Shown here one piece after another: positions 1-6,708 of a DNA stretch of 17,768 nt. The notes under the pieces were generated by a model that did no database searches, had not been told where the DNA came from, and worked only from the letters and a program-made list of their open reading frames with translations. The DNA comes from JACCXJ01 sp052387115 (lineage in GTDB: Bacteria; Pseudomonadota; Gammaproteobacteria; JACCXJ01), in contig JBQTJM010000227.1 of NCBI GenBank assembly GCA_052387115.1, forward strand, positions 1 to 17,768, read 5' to 3'. Position numbers and translations under genes: made by a program. The first letter of the stretch is position 1. Each line of letters starts with the position of its first letter.

Positions 1-248
1 CGAAATGGATACGGGAGTGCGGGGGCATGGCCGGCAAGTGTACACCAGGAACCGACCCCTGGGCCCTCGACGGTCGCCGGGGTCGGGGGTAGCTCCGCGT
101 TCGGAACCAGGGGCTATGAGGTCGCCCTCCGCCCAGGGGCGCGTTCAATGCCATCCGATGGCAACCGGTCGAGGTATTTAACCCGGGCGGGGCATGATGT
201 AGTCGATGGCACCTCTTTGGATCAAAAAGCAGGTGGGGCGGGGAGTCG
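1..248. other. Left-edge region without a supported gene
   Basis: No convincing coding sequence is seen. One plus-strand frame stays open from base 1 to a TAA at 289-291, but its translation is rich in Gly, Ser and Pro with no domain. It also runs through the toxin-antitoxin promoter, so chance openness is likely. An 8-bp inverted repeat, CCGACCCC (52-59) and GGGGTCGG (79-86), could form a hairpin but has no T-run. Confidence 0.4.
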
Positions 249-264
249 AGAGTTTACAAACTCT
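249..264. promoter_or_regulatory. Palindromic operator candidate overlapping the -35 box
   Basis: A perfect 7-bp inverted repeat, AGAGTTT (249-255) and AAACTCT (258-264), with a 2-nt centre, covers the -35 box of the toxin-antitoxin promoter. Antitoxins with an AbrB/MazE-type DNA-binding fold usually autorepress their own operon through such palindromes. A weaker inverted repeat, TTATAC/GTGTAA (276-281 and 286-291), overlaps the -10 box. Binding by the neighbouring antitoxin is inferred. Confidence 0.5.
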
Positions 265-282
265 ACCCCACCAAGTTATACT
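253..282 (+). promoter_or_regulatory. Sigma-70 type promoter of the chpSB toxin-antitoxin pair
   Basis: A TTTACA box (253-258) and a TATACT box (277-282) are separated by 18 bp and lie about 35 bp upstream of the antitoxin ATG. Both boxes are one mismatch from the E. coli consensus. The local sequence is AT-richer than its surroundings. A purine-rich AGAGG (about 304-308) sits about 8 nt before the ATG at 317 and can serve as ribosome-binding site. The promoter call is inferred from box quality and spacing only. Confidence 0.65.
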
Positions 283-316
283 TTAGTGTAATGTAAGAAT
301 ATCCAGAGGGCTCGTC

Positions 317-574
317 ATGCCGATTGCAACTCTTCGCAGTGTGGGCGGTTCGGTTGTCGTGGCCATCCCTAAGCGCATACTGGATTTGGTGCATTTGCAA
401 TCCGGTTCACAAGTGAATATCGATGTCCAGGACGGGAAACTGATCGTTGAGCCCAAGAAAAAACCACGCTACACCCTCAGCGACCTGATGGCGCAGTGCG
501 ACCTATCGCAGCCTATGACCACCGAAGAAAGGGAATGGCTTGACAAACATGCCGACGGCGCAGAGGAACCCTGA
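317..574 (+). CDS. chpS: ChpS/MazE-family antitoxin (AbrB-like DNA-binding)
   Basis: This 85-residue protein looks like the antitoxin of a type II toxin-antitoxin pair. The N-terminal half (about 3-48) has the swapped-hairpin AbrB/SpoVT pattern, with GGSVVVAIP, then LHLxSGSQVNID-like spacing, then GKLIVEP. The C-terminal tail (about 50-75) contains RYTLSDLMAQCD. This closely resembles the equivalent stretch of E. coli ChpS and is the part that would neutralise the toxin. The ATG has a plausible Shine-Dalgarno sequence, and the stop codon overlaps the toxin start by one base (TGATG), which implies translational coupling. Its expected role is to bind and block the downstream ribonuclease and to repress the shared promoter at the palindrome upstream. 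ChpS is preferred over MazE because of the tail; the superfamily call is secure. Confidence 0.9.
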   Translation: MPIATLRSVGGSVVVAIPKRILDLVHLQSGSQVNIDVQDGKLIVEPKKKPRYTLSDLMAQCDLSQPMTTEEREWLDKHADGAEEP

Positions 575-915
575 TGCGCATCCCCGGCCGGGGCGAGATT
601 TGGCACGTTAATCTGAACCCAGTTGCGCGCAAGGAACATAAAAAAGGGTTCAGGCCGGTTCTGGTGGTGTCCGACAAAGAATTTAACCGGTCCGGCTTGG
701 TGCTTATCTGTCCGGTCACACGGGGCGGCAAGCAGGCGCGGTTTGCCGGGTTCGCAGTGTCATTGATGAGCACAGGCACGGAAACGCAAGGCGTCGTGAT
801 GTGCAACCAGCCGAGAACCATCGACGATGCCGCACGCGCCGCAAGGTTCGTAGAGGACGTGCCGGATCATGTGGTCGACGAAGTCCTGGCAAGGCGGCAA
901 ACCCTCCTTGAGTAA
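574..915 (+). CDS. chpB: ChpB/MazF-family mRNA interferase toxin
   Basis: This 113-residue protein is of normal length for the PemK/MazF/ChpB family of ribosome-independent endoribonucleases, which cleave mRNA at short sequences. The family signature is visible. RGEIWHVNLNP (6-16) forms the first strand, GFRPVLVVS (25-33) contains the conserved Arg27, and LICPVTRGGK (44-53) contains the conserved Thr49. The run TRGGKQARFAGFAVSL and the GVVMCNQPRTID segment (73-84) match ChpB more closely than MazF. It starts inside the antitoxin stop codon, so the two are co-translated. The pair looks intact, with no broken motif. The low-GC setting at the edge of a repeat-rich patch suggests acquisition by horizontal transfer. 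The cleavage site cannot be predicted. Confidence 0.9.
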   Translation: MRIPGRGEIWHVNLNPVARKEHKKGFRPVLVVSDKEFNRSGLVLICPVTRGGKQARFAGFAVSLMSTGTETQGVVMCNQPRTIDDAARAARFVEDVPDHVVDEVLARRQTLLE

Positions 916-942
916 CCGAGCAGAGGTTGTCATGCTCGATGA

Positions 943-1122
943 CGAAACAATCCAGTGCGCGGTGGCCGCGTCAAGATCGGCAACCAATGCGTGGTGCGGG
1001 CGCGCAAGGCATACAGGGCTACTTCGGCCACGCAATACGCCCAGATCGGCGGCACCCGCCAGAACGACCGCAAGACCGGAGGCCGCCGGGCCAAGATTGC
1101 GACGCTGTCCCAGGCAGCGTAA
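943..1122 (+). pseudogene. Possible 3' fragment of a small basic protein gene
   Basis: The frame is open from just after a TGA at 940-942 to a TAA at 1120-1122, and a GTG at 955 would give 55 residues. The product is very basic (for example VVRARKAYR and RQNDRKTGGRRAKI) and has no recognised domain. No ribosome-binding site precedes the GTG, and other frames of similar length overlap it, so it may be non-coding. It lies between the toxin gene and the first long repeat, in a stretch otherwise without genes (916-1320). A degraded remnant of a longer gene is the most that can be argued. Confidence 0.2.
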
Positions 1123-1134
1123 GACGGACAACCG

Positions 1135-1283
1135 CCGCACATCGGCATCGGTGAGAAACGTTCGGCGCCGATCGGTGTTGGCGGTGGAGAAATAGGTGCG
1201 ACCCGTAACATGGCGCGACGATCATCAGGCGCGACGGAATCGTACCGCCAATGATTGGCGCGGACACGCGCCCTACGCTTGCT
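1135..1283. repeat. Long direct repeat, copy A (149 bp)
   Basis: This block recurs at 1600-1749 in the same orientation with three substitutions and one single-base indel by eye. It begins CCGCACATCGGCATCGG and ends CCCTACGCTTGCT. Near its right end are a palindrome, CGCCAAT-G-ATTGGCG, and a GC-rich terminus whose inverted copy lies at 1491-1512. It carries no convincing gene of its own. The palindromic, non-coding nature suggests a non-autonomous dispersed repeat (MITE-like). Confidence 0.8.
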
Positions 1284-1320
1284 GGGTGAATTCATAGCTG
1301 CTACACGGAGTTTACCAACG

Positions 1321-1487
1321 ATGAGCGAACAAAAGTATGTTTACTGGAAAGATGATGACACCTGGTTAGGATACTTCGACGAATTCCCAGATTATTGGAC
1401 GCAAGGAGAAACTGAAGACGAGCTACGAGAGCATCTGTTCGATCTCTACAAGGAGCTGACAAGCGGTGCCATACCAAACGTGCGCAG
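1321..1487 (+). pseudogene. HicB-like antitoxin gene with its 3' end replaced by repeat DNA
   Basis: The first 55 codons encode a HicB/DUF1902-type partial RNase-H fold: KYVYWKDDDTWLGYFDEFP (5-23), then YWTQGETEDELREHL (25-39) and DLYKELTSGAIPNVR (41-55). Relatives continue with a short basic tail and a stop and normally sit beside a HicA toxin gene. Here the frame runs at about 1487 into an inverted copy of the repeat terminus (1491-1512). It then reads through unrelated repeat sequence and overlaps cysM in the wrong frame until a stop at 2086-2088. No HicA coding sequence is visible on either side. The ATG at 1321 is preceded by GGAG about 11 nt upstream. It is best treated as an orphan, disrupted antitoxin, although a fusion protein with a foreign tail could still be made. 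Confidence 0.7.
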
Positions 1488-1490
1488 TGG

Positions 1491-1512
1491 GCGTAGGGCG
1501 CGTGTCCGCGCC
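1491..1512. repeat. Inverted copy of the long-repeat terminus
   Basis: These 22 bp are the exact reverse complement of 1257-1278 (inside copy A) and 1723-1744 (inside copy B). The match begins immediately after the recognisable hicB sequence, so this copy marks the junction that truncated the gene. With copy A it forms an inverted pair around hicB. Confidence 0.8.
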
Positions 1513-1582
1513 GACTCATTCGCCGGAGGAGGCGACAATGCCTCTATAAAAAAACGGGTGAGTCAAACGAAGTGTTCCGATC

Positions 1583-1778
1583 GCTTCCCGCAGGGCGGAC
1601 CGCACATCGGCATCGGTGAGAAACGTTCGGCGCCGGTCGGTGTTGGCGGTGGAGAAATAGGTGCTACCCGTAACATGGGCGCGACGATCATCAGGCGTGA
1701 CGGAATCGTACCGCCAATGATTGGCGCGGACACGCGCCCTACGCTTGCTTCCCGCAGGGCGGACCGCACATCGGCATC
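1583..1778. repeat. Long direct repeat, copy B, with a 164-bp tandem overlap
   Basis: Copy B proper is 1600-1749 and is about 97% identical to copy A by eye. A 32-bp segment beginning GCTTCCCGCAGGGCGGACC occurs at 1583-1614 and again at 1747-1778. The unit is therefore tandemly repeated with a period of 164 bp, the second unit being cut after 32 bp. The right end lies only about 60 bp before the cysM start, so cysM expression probably depends on sequence in or beside the repeat. Confidence 0.75.
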
Positions 1779-1840
1779 TGCCGGAAGTACCGAATCGCCC
1801 CCAGGTGCAGGTGCTCGCCGAGATCCGGTAAGATCGGGCG

Positions 1841-2761
1841 ATGGCCTATCCGGTTCCAATGACCCCCGGGCTCGACGCCCCGACCCTGGAAGAGTTCGTC
1901 GGCAATACCCCGCTGGTGCGCTTGCAGCGCCTGCCGGTGGCCGCAGGCAACCTCGTTCTCGCCAAGCTCGAGGGGAACAACCCGGCGGGCTCGGTCAAGG
2001 ACCGGCCGGCCCTGTCCATGATCCGGCGCGCGGAGGAGCGTGGCGAGATCCGGCCCGGAGACACCTTGATCGAAGCCACCAGCGGTAATACCGGGATCGC
2101 GCTCGCCATGGCGGCCGCCATCAAGGGTTACCACATGGTGCTGGTCATGCCCGAGCACATGAGCCTGGAGCGGCGCGGCGCCATGCGCGCCTTTGGCGCC
2201 GAGATGGTGCTGACACCCGCCGCGGGTAGCATGGAGGCGGCCATCGACCGGGCACTGGATCTGGCGCGGGAGGGGCCCGGGCGCATCCTGGACCAGTTCT
2301 CGAACCCGGATAATCCGCGCGCCCACTACGAGGGGACCGGGCCCGAGATCTGGCGCGACACCGATGGGGCCATCACACACTTCGTCAGCTCCATGGGTAC
2401 GACCGGCACCATCATGGGCGTGTCGCGGTTCTTGAAGGAGAAGGACCGGTCCATCCAGATCGTCGGCGTGCAGCCCAGGAGCGGGGCCTGTATCCCGGGG
2501 ATCCGGCGCTGGCCGGAGGCCTACCTGCCCCGGATCTATCAGCCGGAGCGGGTCGACCGGGTCATCGACGTGGGCCAGGACGAGGCCGAGACGATGACCC
2601 GGGCGCTGGCCGCGCGCGAGGGGATCTTCGCCGGCGTGTCCTCGGGCGGGGCCGTCGCGGCCGCGCTGCGGCTTGCAGACGAGGTGCGGGGTGCCGTCAT
2701 CGTGGTCATCATATGTGACCGAGGCGATCGCTACCTCTCGACCAACCTGTTCCCTGCGTAG
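1841..2761 (+). CDS. cysM: Cysteine synthase B (O-acetylserine sulfhydrylase CysM)
   Basis: This PLP enzyme of cytosolic cysteine biosynthesis replaces the acetyl group of O-acetylserine with sulfide; the B isozyme can also use thiosulfate. The length (306 residues) matches the family. Visible motifs are GNTPLVRLQR (21-30), NPAGSVKDR with the PLP lysine Lys53, the substrate loop EATSGNTG (78-85), the phosphate-cup loop SSMGTTGT (183-190), PGIRRWP (219-225, typical of CysM rather than CysK), and CDRGDRYLS at the C terminus. The ATG at 1841 has no clear Shine-Dalgarno sequence, and an in-frame ATG at 1859 is an alternative start. It follows directly on the repeat cluster and precedes the exonuclease gene by 35 bp on the same strand. 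Identification is secure. Confidence 0.96.
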   Translation: MAYPVPMTPGLDAPTLEEFVGNTPLVRLQRLPVAAGNLVLAKLEGNNPAGSVKDRPALSMIRRAEERGEIRPGDTLIEATSGNTGIALAMAAAIKGYHMVLVMPEHMSLERRGAMRAFGAEMVLTPAAGSMEAAIDRALDLAREGPGRILDQFSNPDNPRAHYEGTGPEIWRDTDGAITHFVSSMGTTGTIMGVSRFLKEKDRSIQIVGVQPRSGACIPGIRRWPEAYLPRIYQPERVDRVIDVGQDEAETMTRALAAREGIFAGVSSGGAVAAALRLADEVRGAVIVVIICDRGDRYLSTNLFPA

Positions 2762-2796
2762 CGAATGTCGGGGCAGCGAGCACGCAGGCCGCCGCG

Positions 2797-3627
2797 ATGG
2801 CCGAGGCCCTCGGCGGCCGAACCAGCGCATCGGGGCGTCCCGTGAACGTACTGGTATTCGATATCGAGACGGTCCCCGACGTCGACGGCGGGCGCCGGCT
2901 GTACGGCTTGGGCGATCTCGGCGACGACGAGGTCGCTCATGTCATGCACGCCAAGCGCTCCCAGGAGACCGGCGGCAAGGGCGAGCTCCTGCGCCAACAC
3001 CTGCAGCGCGTGGTCGCGATCTCGCTGGTCCTGCGCACCGACAGCAGGCTGCACATCTGGTCGCTGGGCGAGCCGGGCTCGGGGGAGTACGAGCTGATCG
3101 AGCGCTTCTTCGAGGGCATCGAGCGTTACACCCCGCTGCTCGTGTCCTGGAACGGTCGCGGGTTCGACCTCCCGGTGTTGCACTATCGGGCGCTCATCCA
3201 CGGCGTCTCCGCACCCCGTTACTGGGAGATCGGGGAGAGCGAGTCGGGCTTCCGCTGGAACAATTATCTGAACCGTTTCCACGAGCGCCATACCGATCTC
3301 ATGGACGTTTTGGCCGGCTACGAGCCGCGCGCCTATGCCTCCCTGCACGATATCGCGACCCTGCTCGGTCTACCGGGCAAGCTCGGCATGACCGGGGCGG
3401 ATGTGTGGGGGCGCTTCCGCTCCGGGGATATCGAGTCGATCCGCGATTACTGCGAGACCGATGTCCTCAACACCTACCTCATCTACCTGCGCTACGAGCT
3501 CATGCGCGGGCGTCAGACCCGTGAGGGCTACGATCTCGCCTGCCGTACCCTGCGCGAGGCGCTGGAGCAAGAGCCCCGCCCGCATCTCCGCACCTTCCTC
3601 TGCGCCTGGGGTGCGGGCTCGGCCTGA
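2797..3627 (+). CDS. Predicted 3'-5' exonuclease, DNA polymerase B exonuclease-like (DnaQ fold)
   Basis: The protein belongs to the PF10108-type family of stand-alone 3'-5' exonucleases, presumed to trim DNA or RNA with two metal ions. Counting from the ATG at 2797 (276 residues), the three Exo motifs are present: VFDIETVPD (Asp22, Glu24), SWNGRGFDLP (Asn119, Asp124) and YCETD (Tyr218, Asp222). The family-specific HTDLMD lies at 165-170. Homologues usually begin only a few residues before the FDIET motif, so the in-frame GTG at 2842, preceded by GGGGCG, is a good alternative start and would give 261 residues. It lies 35 bp after cysM on the same strand and may share its transcript. The substrate is unknown, and a repair or RNA-processing role is inferred only. 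Confidence 0.88.
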   Translation: MAEALGGRTSASGRPVNVLVFDIETVPDVDGGRRLYGLGDLGDDEVAHVMHAKRSQETGGKGELLRQHLQRVVAISLVLRTDSRLHIWSLGEPGSGEYELIERFFEGIERYTPLLVSWNGRGFDLPVLHYRALIHGVSAPRYWEIGESESGFRWNNYLNRFHERHTDLMDVLAGYEPRAYASLHDIATLLGLPGKLGMTGADVWGRFRSGDIESIRDYCETDVLNTYLIYLRYELMRGRQTREGYDLACRTLREALEQEPRPHLRTFLCAWGAGSA

Positions 3628-3675
3628 GGCTCTGGGCATTCCCCATGACGGTCACGGCGGCCACACGACGGGGTA

Positions 3676-3696
3676 GGGGCGCACGGCGTGCGCCCC
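3676..3696. promoter_or_regulatory. Strong hairpin just upstream of the rlmD start
   Basis: GGGGCGCAC (3676-3684) and GTGCGCCCC (3688-3696) pair perfectly over 9 bp with a 3-nt loop, ending 4 nt before the GTG at 3701. There is no T-run, so it is not a typical Rho-independent terminator. The only G-rich stretch able to act as ribosome-binding site (around 3671-3679) is partly in the stem, so folding could limit rlmD translation. The structure is directly visible and the regulatory role is inferred. Confidence 0.5.
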
Positions 3697-3700
3697 GCTC

Positions 3701-5017
3701 GTGACGATCGCAGCACCCACCGCCTCGCCACAGGCCCGGATACAATCCCTGTCGGCGGAGGGACGCGGCGTAGCGCGGATTGCGGGCAAGACCGTCTTCA
3801 TCGACGGCGCCCTGCCCGGGGAACAGGTCGCATTCCGCTATATCAAGCGCCGCGGCGACCACGACGAGGGCGTGGCCACGGCGCTCCTGGTGGCAGCGCC
3901 CGAGCGCGTGGCGCCGCGCTGCGCACACTTCGGGCGGTGCGGCGGCTGCAGCTTGCAACATCTGGCGCCCGAGGCCCAGCTGCGCCATAAAGAGGGTGTG
4001 CTGATGGCGCAGCTCGCGCACATCGGCGGCCTCCGCCCGGCGCGCCGGCTCGAGCCCGTCGCCGCCGAGCCCTGGGCTTATCGGCGCCGTGCCCGGCTGA
4101 GCGTCCGGTTCGTCGAGAAGAAAAGCGGGGTGCTGGTCGGTTTCACGGAGCGGCACGGCCAGCGGGTCGCGGAGCTTCGCTCCTGCGAGGTACTGCAGCC
4201 GAGCGTCGGCCGGGACCTGCTCGGTCTGCGCGCCCTCATCGGTGGGCTCGGTGCTGCGCGCCACATCCCCCAGATCGAGGTGGCGGCCGGGGATTCGGGG
4301 ACGGCGGTGGTCATTCGCCATTTGATACCGCTCTCGGAGACCGACCGGGAGCGCCTCTGCGGGTACGCGGAACGCGAACGGCTCGCGCTATTCTTGCAGC
4401 CCGGTGGTGCGGAGACCGTTACCCGTCTGTGGCCCTCGGAGGAACAGGCCCTGAGTTACCGTCTGCCGGGCGAGGTCGAGATCCAGTTCCAGCCCAACGA
4501 TTTCATACAGGTCAATGCCGCGATCAACCGTGCGCTGGTCGCAAACGTCGTGGACCTCTTGGCACCGGACCGGCACGATCGGATCCTCGACCTCTATTGC
4601 GGGCTTGGGAATTTCAGCCTGCCGCTCGCCCGCCGCGCCGGCGAGGTGGTGGGGGTCGAGGGCGATCGGCGGCTCGTCGAACGGGCACGGGAAAACGCCC
4701 GGCGCAACCGCATCGATAACGCGGCGTTTTTTTGCTGCGATCTGAGCGCCCCCGACGCGGCCGGACCCGTCCTGCGCGGCGCCTTCGAGCGCGTCCTCAT
4801 CGACCCGCCGCGCGTAGGGGCACTGGGGCCCATCCAGGCACTGGAGCTGAGCCGGGTCCTGCGCCTCGTCTATGTATCCTGCCATCCGGCGACCTTGGCC
4901 CGCGATGCCAAGGTCCTGTGCGCGCAACACGGTTTCCGCCTCGAGGCCGCCGGGGTATTCGATATGTTCCCGCACACCAGCCACGTCGAAGCCCTGGCCT
5001 TGTTCGTACGCGGCTAG
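3701..5017 (+). CDS. rlmD: 23S rRNA (uracil-1939-C5) methyltransferase RlmD
   Basis: This SAM-dependent enzyme makes 5-methyluridine at position 1939 of 23S rRNA (formerly RumA). The 438 residues hold, in order, an N-terminal TRAM RNA-binding domain (about 12-70, with EGRGVARIAGKTVFIDGALPG) and an iron-sulfur site with Cys74, Cys80, Cys83 (CAHFGRCGGC) and Cys162. The Rossmann methyltransferase domain follows, with DLYCGLGNFSLPLA (297-310), IDPPR (367-371), the catalytic nucleophile Cys394 in YVSCHPATLARD, and Glu430 near the C terminus as likely general base. All key residues are present. The start must be GTG at 3701, because the first in-frame ATG would remove the TRAM domain and three cluster cysteines. 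A strong hairpin sits immediately upstream. It is followed by the DUF1244 gene after 56 bp. Confidence 0.96.
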   Translation: MTIAAPTASPQARIQSLSAEGRGVARIAGKTVFIDGALPGEQVAFRYIKRRGDHDEGVATALLVAAPERVAPRCAHFGRCGGCSLQHLAPEAQLRHKEGVLMAQLAHIGGLRPARRLEPVAAEPWAYRRRARLSVRFVEKKSGVLVGFTERHGQRVAELRSCEVLQPSVGRDLLGLRALIGGLGAARHIPQIEVAAGDSGTAVVIRHLIPLSETDRERLCGYAERERLALFLQPGGAETVTRLWPSEEQALSYRLPGEVEIQFQPNDFIQVNAAINRALVANVVDLLAPDRHDRILDLYCGLGNFSLPLARRAGEVVGVEGDRRLVERARENARRNRIDNAAFFCCDLSAPDAAGPVLRGAFERVLIDPPRVGALGPIQALELSRVLRLVYVSCHPATLARDAKVLCAQHGFRLEAAGVFDMFPHTSHVEALALFVRG

Positions 5018-5035
5018 CCCGTCACGCAGCCCCGT

Positions 5036-5041
5036 TATAAT
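5036..5041 (+). promoter_or_regulatory. Candidate -10 box upstream of the DUF1244 gene
   Basis: A perfect TATAAT lies 32 bp before the ATG at 5074, in GC-rich surroundings where such a hexamer is unlikely by chance. No good -35 hexamer is seen at 16-18 bp spacing (5013-5018 reads GCTAGC). This is therefore a half-supported promoter that would allow the small gene to be transcribed independently of rlmD. Confidence 0.4.
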
Positions 5042-5073
5042 GGCGGTGAAGGTCGTATCGAGGAGGTAACGCC

Positions 5074-5328
5074 ATGGCAATCGAAAACGAGGGCACGCGC
5101 ACCGAGCTAGAAGCCGCCGCGTTCCGGCAGCTCGTGGAACATCTGCGTACCCACAACGAGGTCCAGAACATCGACCTCATGAACCTCGCGGGCTTTTGCC
5201 GCAATTGTTTATCCAAGTGGTACCGGGCGGCGGCCGAGGAACGCGGGGTGGCGTTGAGCGACGACGAGGCGCGCGAGATCATCTACGGCATGCCCTACCG
5301 CGAATGGAAGGCCCGATTCCAGAAATAG
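5074..5328 (+). CDS. DUF1244 family small protein
   Basis: The 84-residue product belongs to the short proteobacterial DUF1244 family (PF06844), whose biochemical function is not established. The family core is clear: FRQLVEHLRTHNEVQNIDLM (17-36), then NLAGFCRNCLSKWY (37-50) with a CxxC-like pair Cys42/Cys45, and the C-terminal YGMPYREWKARFQ. It is predicted cytosolic and helical, with no signal or membrane segment. The start is well fixed by a perfect AGGAGG at 5061-5066, seven bases before the ATG. A TATAAT box lies just upstream. It is convergent with the glutathione reductase gene, the two stop codons being about 40 bp apart. The two cysteines could bind metal or be redox-active, but nothing here proves it. 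Confidence 0.9.
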   Translation: MAIENEGTRTELEAAAFRQLVEHLRTHNEVQNIDLMNLAGFCRNCLSKWYRAAAEERGVALSDDEAREIIYGMPYREWKARFQK

Positions 5329-5367
5329 GCCGGCAGCGCGGGCGGGAGCTCATAGCGCGCCATTAAT

Positions 5368-6708
5368 TTAATTGCGCAGGCTCACGAATTCCTCGGCCAC
5401 CGTCGGGTGGATGCCGAGCGTGGCATCGAACTGGGACTTGGTGGCCCCGGCGCGGATGGCGATCGCGATCCCCTGGATGATCTCCGCGGCCTCGGGGCCG
5501 ACCATATGGGCGGCCAGCACGCGATCGCTCGTGCGTTCCACGATGAGCTTCAGAAAGGCCTTTTCCCCGCGCCGCGTGAGGGCGTGTTGCAGGGGCGTGA
5601 AGCTGCGTCTGAAGACCTCTATCGCCGCATAGCGCTCGCGCGCCACGGCCTCCGTCGGCCCCACGGCCGCGAGGGTCGGCTGGCTGAAGACCGCGGTCGG
5701 GATGCCCTCGTAGTCGAGCGCGCGCGCGTCCTGGCCGAACAGGTGATGCGCCACGACCGTCCCCTCGGCCAGGGCCACGGGGGTCAGCCGCACCCGGTCG
5801 ATCACGTCGCCGATAGCATATATCGACGGCACCGAGGTGCCGTAGCTCGCATCCACCGCGATGGCCCCGCGCTCGGTGCGGGCGACGCCCACCTGTTCGA
5901 GCCCGAGATCCGCGACGGCCGCGGCACGGCCGGTGGCGAACATCACCCGGTCCGCCTCGATGCTCTGCCTGTCCGACAGGAGCACGCGCAGACCGGGCCC
6001 CCGGGATCGGATCTCCCGCACCACGGTGTCGAAGCGCAAGTCGACACCCTTCTTTTTCATCTCCTCGGCCAGGAAGGTGCGTGCCTCGTCGTCGAACCCC
6101 CGCAACAACCCGGGCCCGCGGTGCACGAGGGTGGTCTTGGCGCCGAGTCCATGGAAGATCCCGGCGAATTCGACCGCGACATAACCGCCGCCCACGATCA
6201 CCACTCTTCTCGGCAAGGACGGCAACGACAGGGCCTCGTTGGAGGTGATGGCGTGTTCGCGCCCGGGGAGATCCGGGACCTCGGGCCAGGCACCGGTGGC
6301 GATGAGGATGTAACGGGCGCTATGCCGCGCCTCGCCGATCGCGACGGTATGCGCATCGACCAGCACGGCGCGACCCTCGATCGGGGTCACACCGTGCTCC
6401 CGCAAAAGGCCCTCGTAGAGGTCCCTCAGGCGCGCCACATGGCGATCCTTGTTGGCCACCAGCCGGCCCATGTCGAAACCCTGTGACTCGAACGCGAAAC
6501 CGTAGCCGCGCGCGTCCTGCATGCCTTCGCGGCAGTGTGCGGCGTAGACCAGGAGCTTCTTCGGTATACAACCGACGTTGACGCAGGTGCCGCCGAAATA
6601 GCGTTCCTCGGCGACCGCGACACGGGCCCCGAGCGTCGCGGCCGCGCGCGCCGCCCGTATCCCCCCGGAACCGGCGCCGATCACGATAAGGTCGTAGTCG
6701 TGTGTCAT
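5368..6708 (-). CDS. gor: Glutathione-disulfide reductase
   Basis: This FAD- and NADPH-dependent dimeric flavoenzyme keeps cytosolic glutathione reduced. The 446 residues include the FAD-binding IVIGAGSGGIRAAR (8-21), the redox disulfide GGTCVNVGCIPKK with Cys42 and Cys47, and the second Rossmann motif VGGGYVAVEFAGIFHGLG followed by the basic HRGPGLLRGFD that favours NADPH over NADH. They also include AIGDVIDR of the FAD site and the C-terminal GIHPTVAEE with His434 and Glu439, the acid-base pair. The HPT-type C terminus and CVNVGC spacing fit glutathione reductase better than lipoamide dehydrogenase or mercuric reductase. The ATG lies 255 bp from the divergently transcribed protease gene. 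Trypanothione-type activity is an unlikely alternative. Confidence 0.94.
   Translation of the reverse strand: MTHDYDLIVIGAGSGGIRAARAAATLGARVAVAEERYFGGTCVNVGCIPKKLLVYAAHCREGMQDARGYGFAFESQGFDMGRLVANKDRHVARLRDLYEGLLREHGVTPIEGRAVLVDAHTVAIGEARHSARYILIATGAWPEVPDLPGREHAITSNEALSLPSLPRRVVIVGGGYVAVEFAGIFHGLGAKTTLVHRGPGLLRGFDDEARTFLAEEMKKKGVDLRFDTVVREIRSRGPGLRVLLSDRQSIEADRVMFATGRAAAVADLGLEQVGVARTERGAIAVDASYGTSVPSIYAIGDVIDRVRLTPVALAEGTVVAHHLFGQDARALDYEGIPTAVFSQPTLAAVGPTEAVARERYAAIEVFRRSFTPLQHALTRRGEKAFLKLIVERTSDRVLAAHMVGPEAAEIIQGIAIAIRAGATKSQFDATLGIHPTVAEEFVSLRN

Noticed and set aside
1..291. Plus-strand frame open from the left edge to a TAA at 289-291, possibly the 3' end of an upstream gene
   Set aside because: The translation is Gly/Ser/Pro-rich without any domain, and it ends inside the toxin-antitoxin promoter. 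GC-rich DNA often leaves such frames open.
1583..1778. Repeated 32-bp units considered as a CRISPR array
   Set aside because: There are only two copies, 164 bp apart, belonging to a longer tandem unit. No regular spacers and no cas genes are present.
1739..2830. Long minus-strand open frame (363 codons) opposite cysM
   Set aside because: It is antisense to a complete, motif-rich cysM. Its translation is His/Asp/Arg/Gly-rich with no domain, typical of the mirror frame of a GC-rich gene.
5329..5367. Bidirectional terminator between the DUF1244 gene and gor
   Set aside because: Only a short imperfect GCGCG/CGCGC pairing with a long loop is seen, and no T-run follows on either strand in the right place.
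5407..6486. Plus-strand open frame of 359 codons opposite glutathione reductase
   Set aside because: It is the mirror frame of a complete gor gene with all catalytic motifs, and no start signal or domain is seen.
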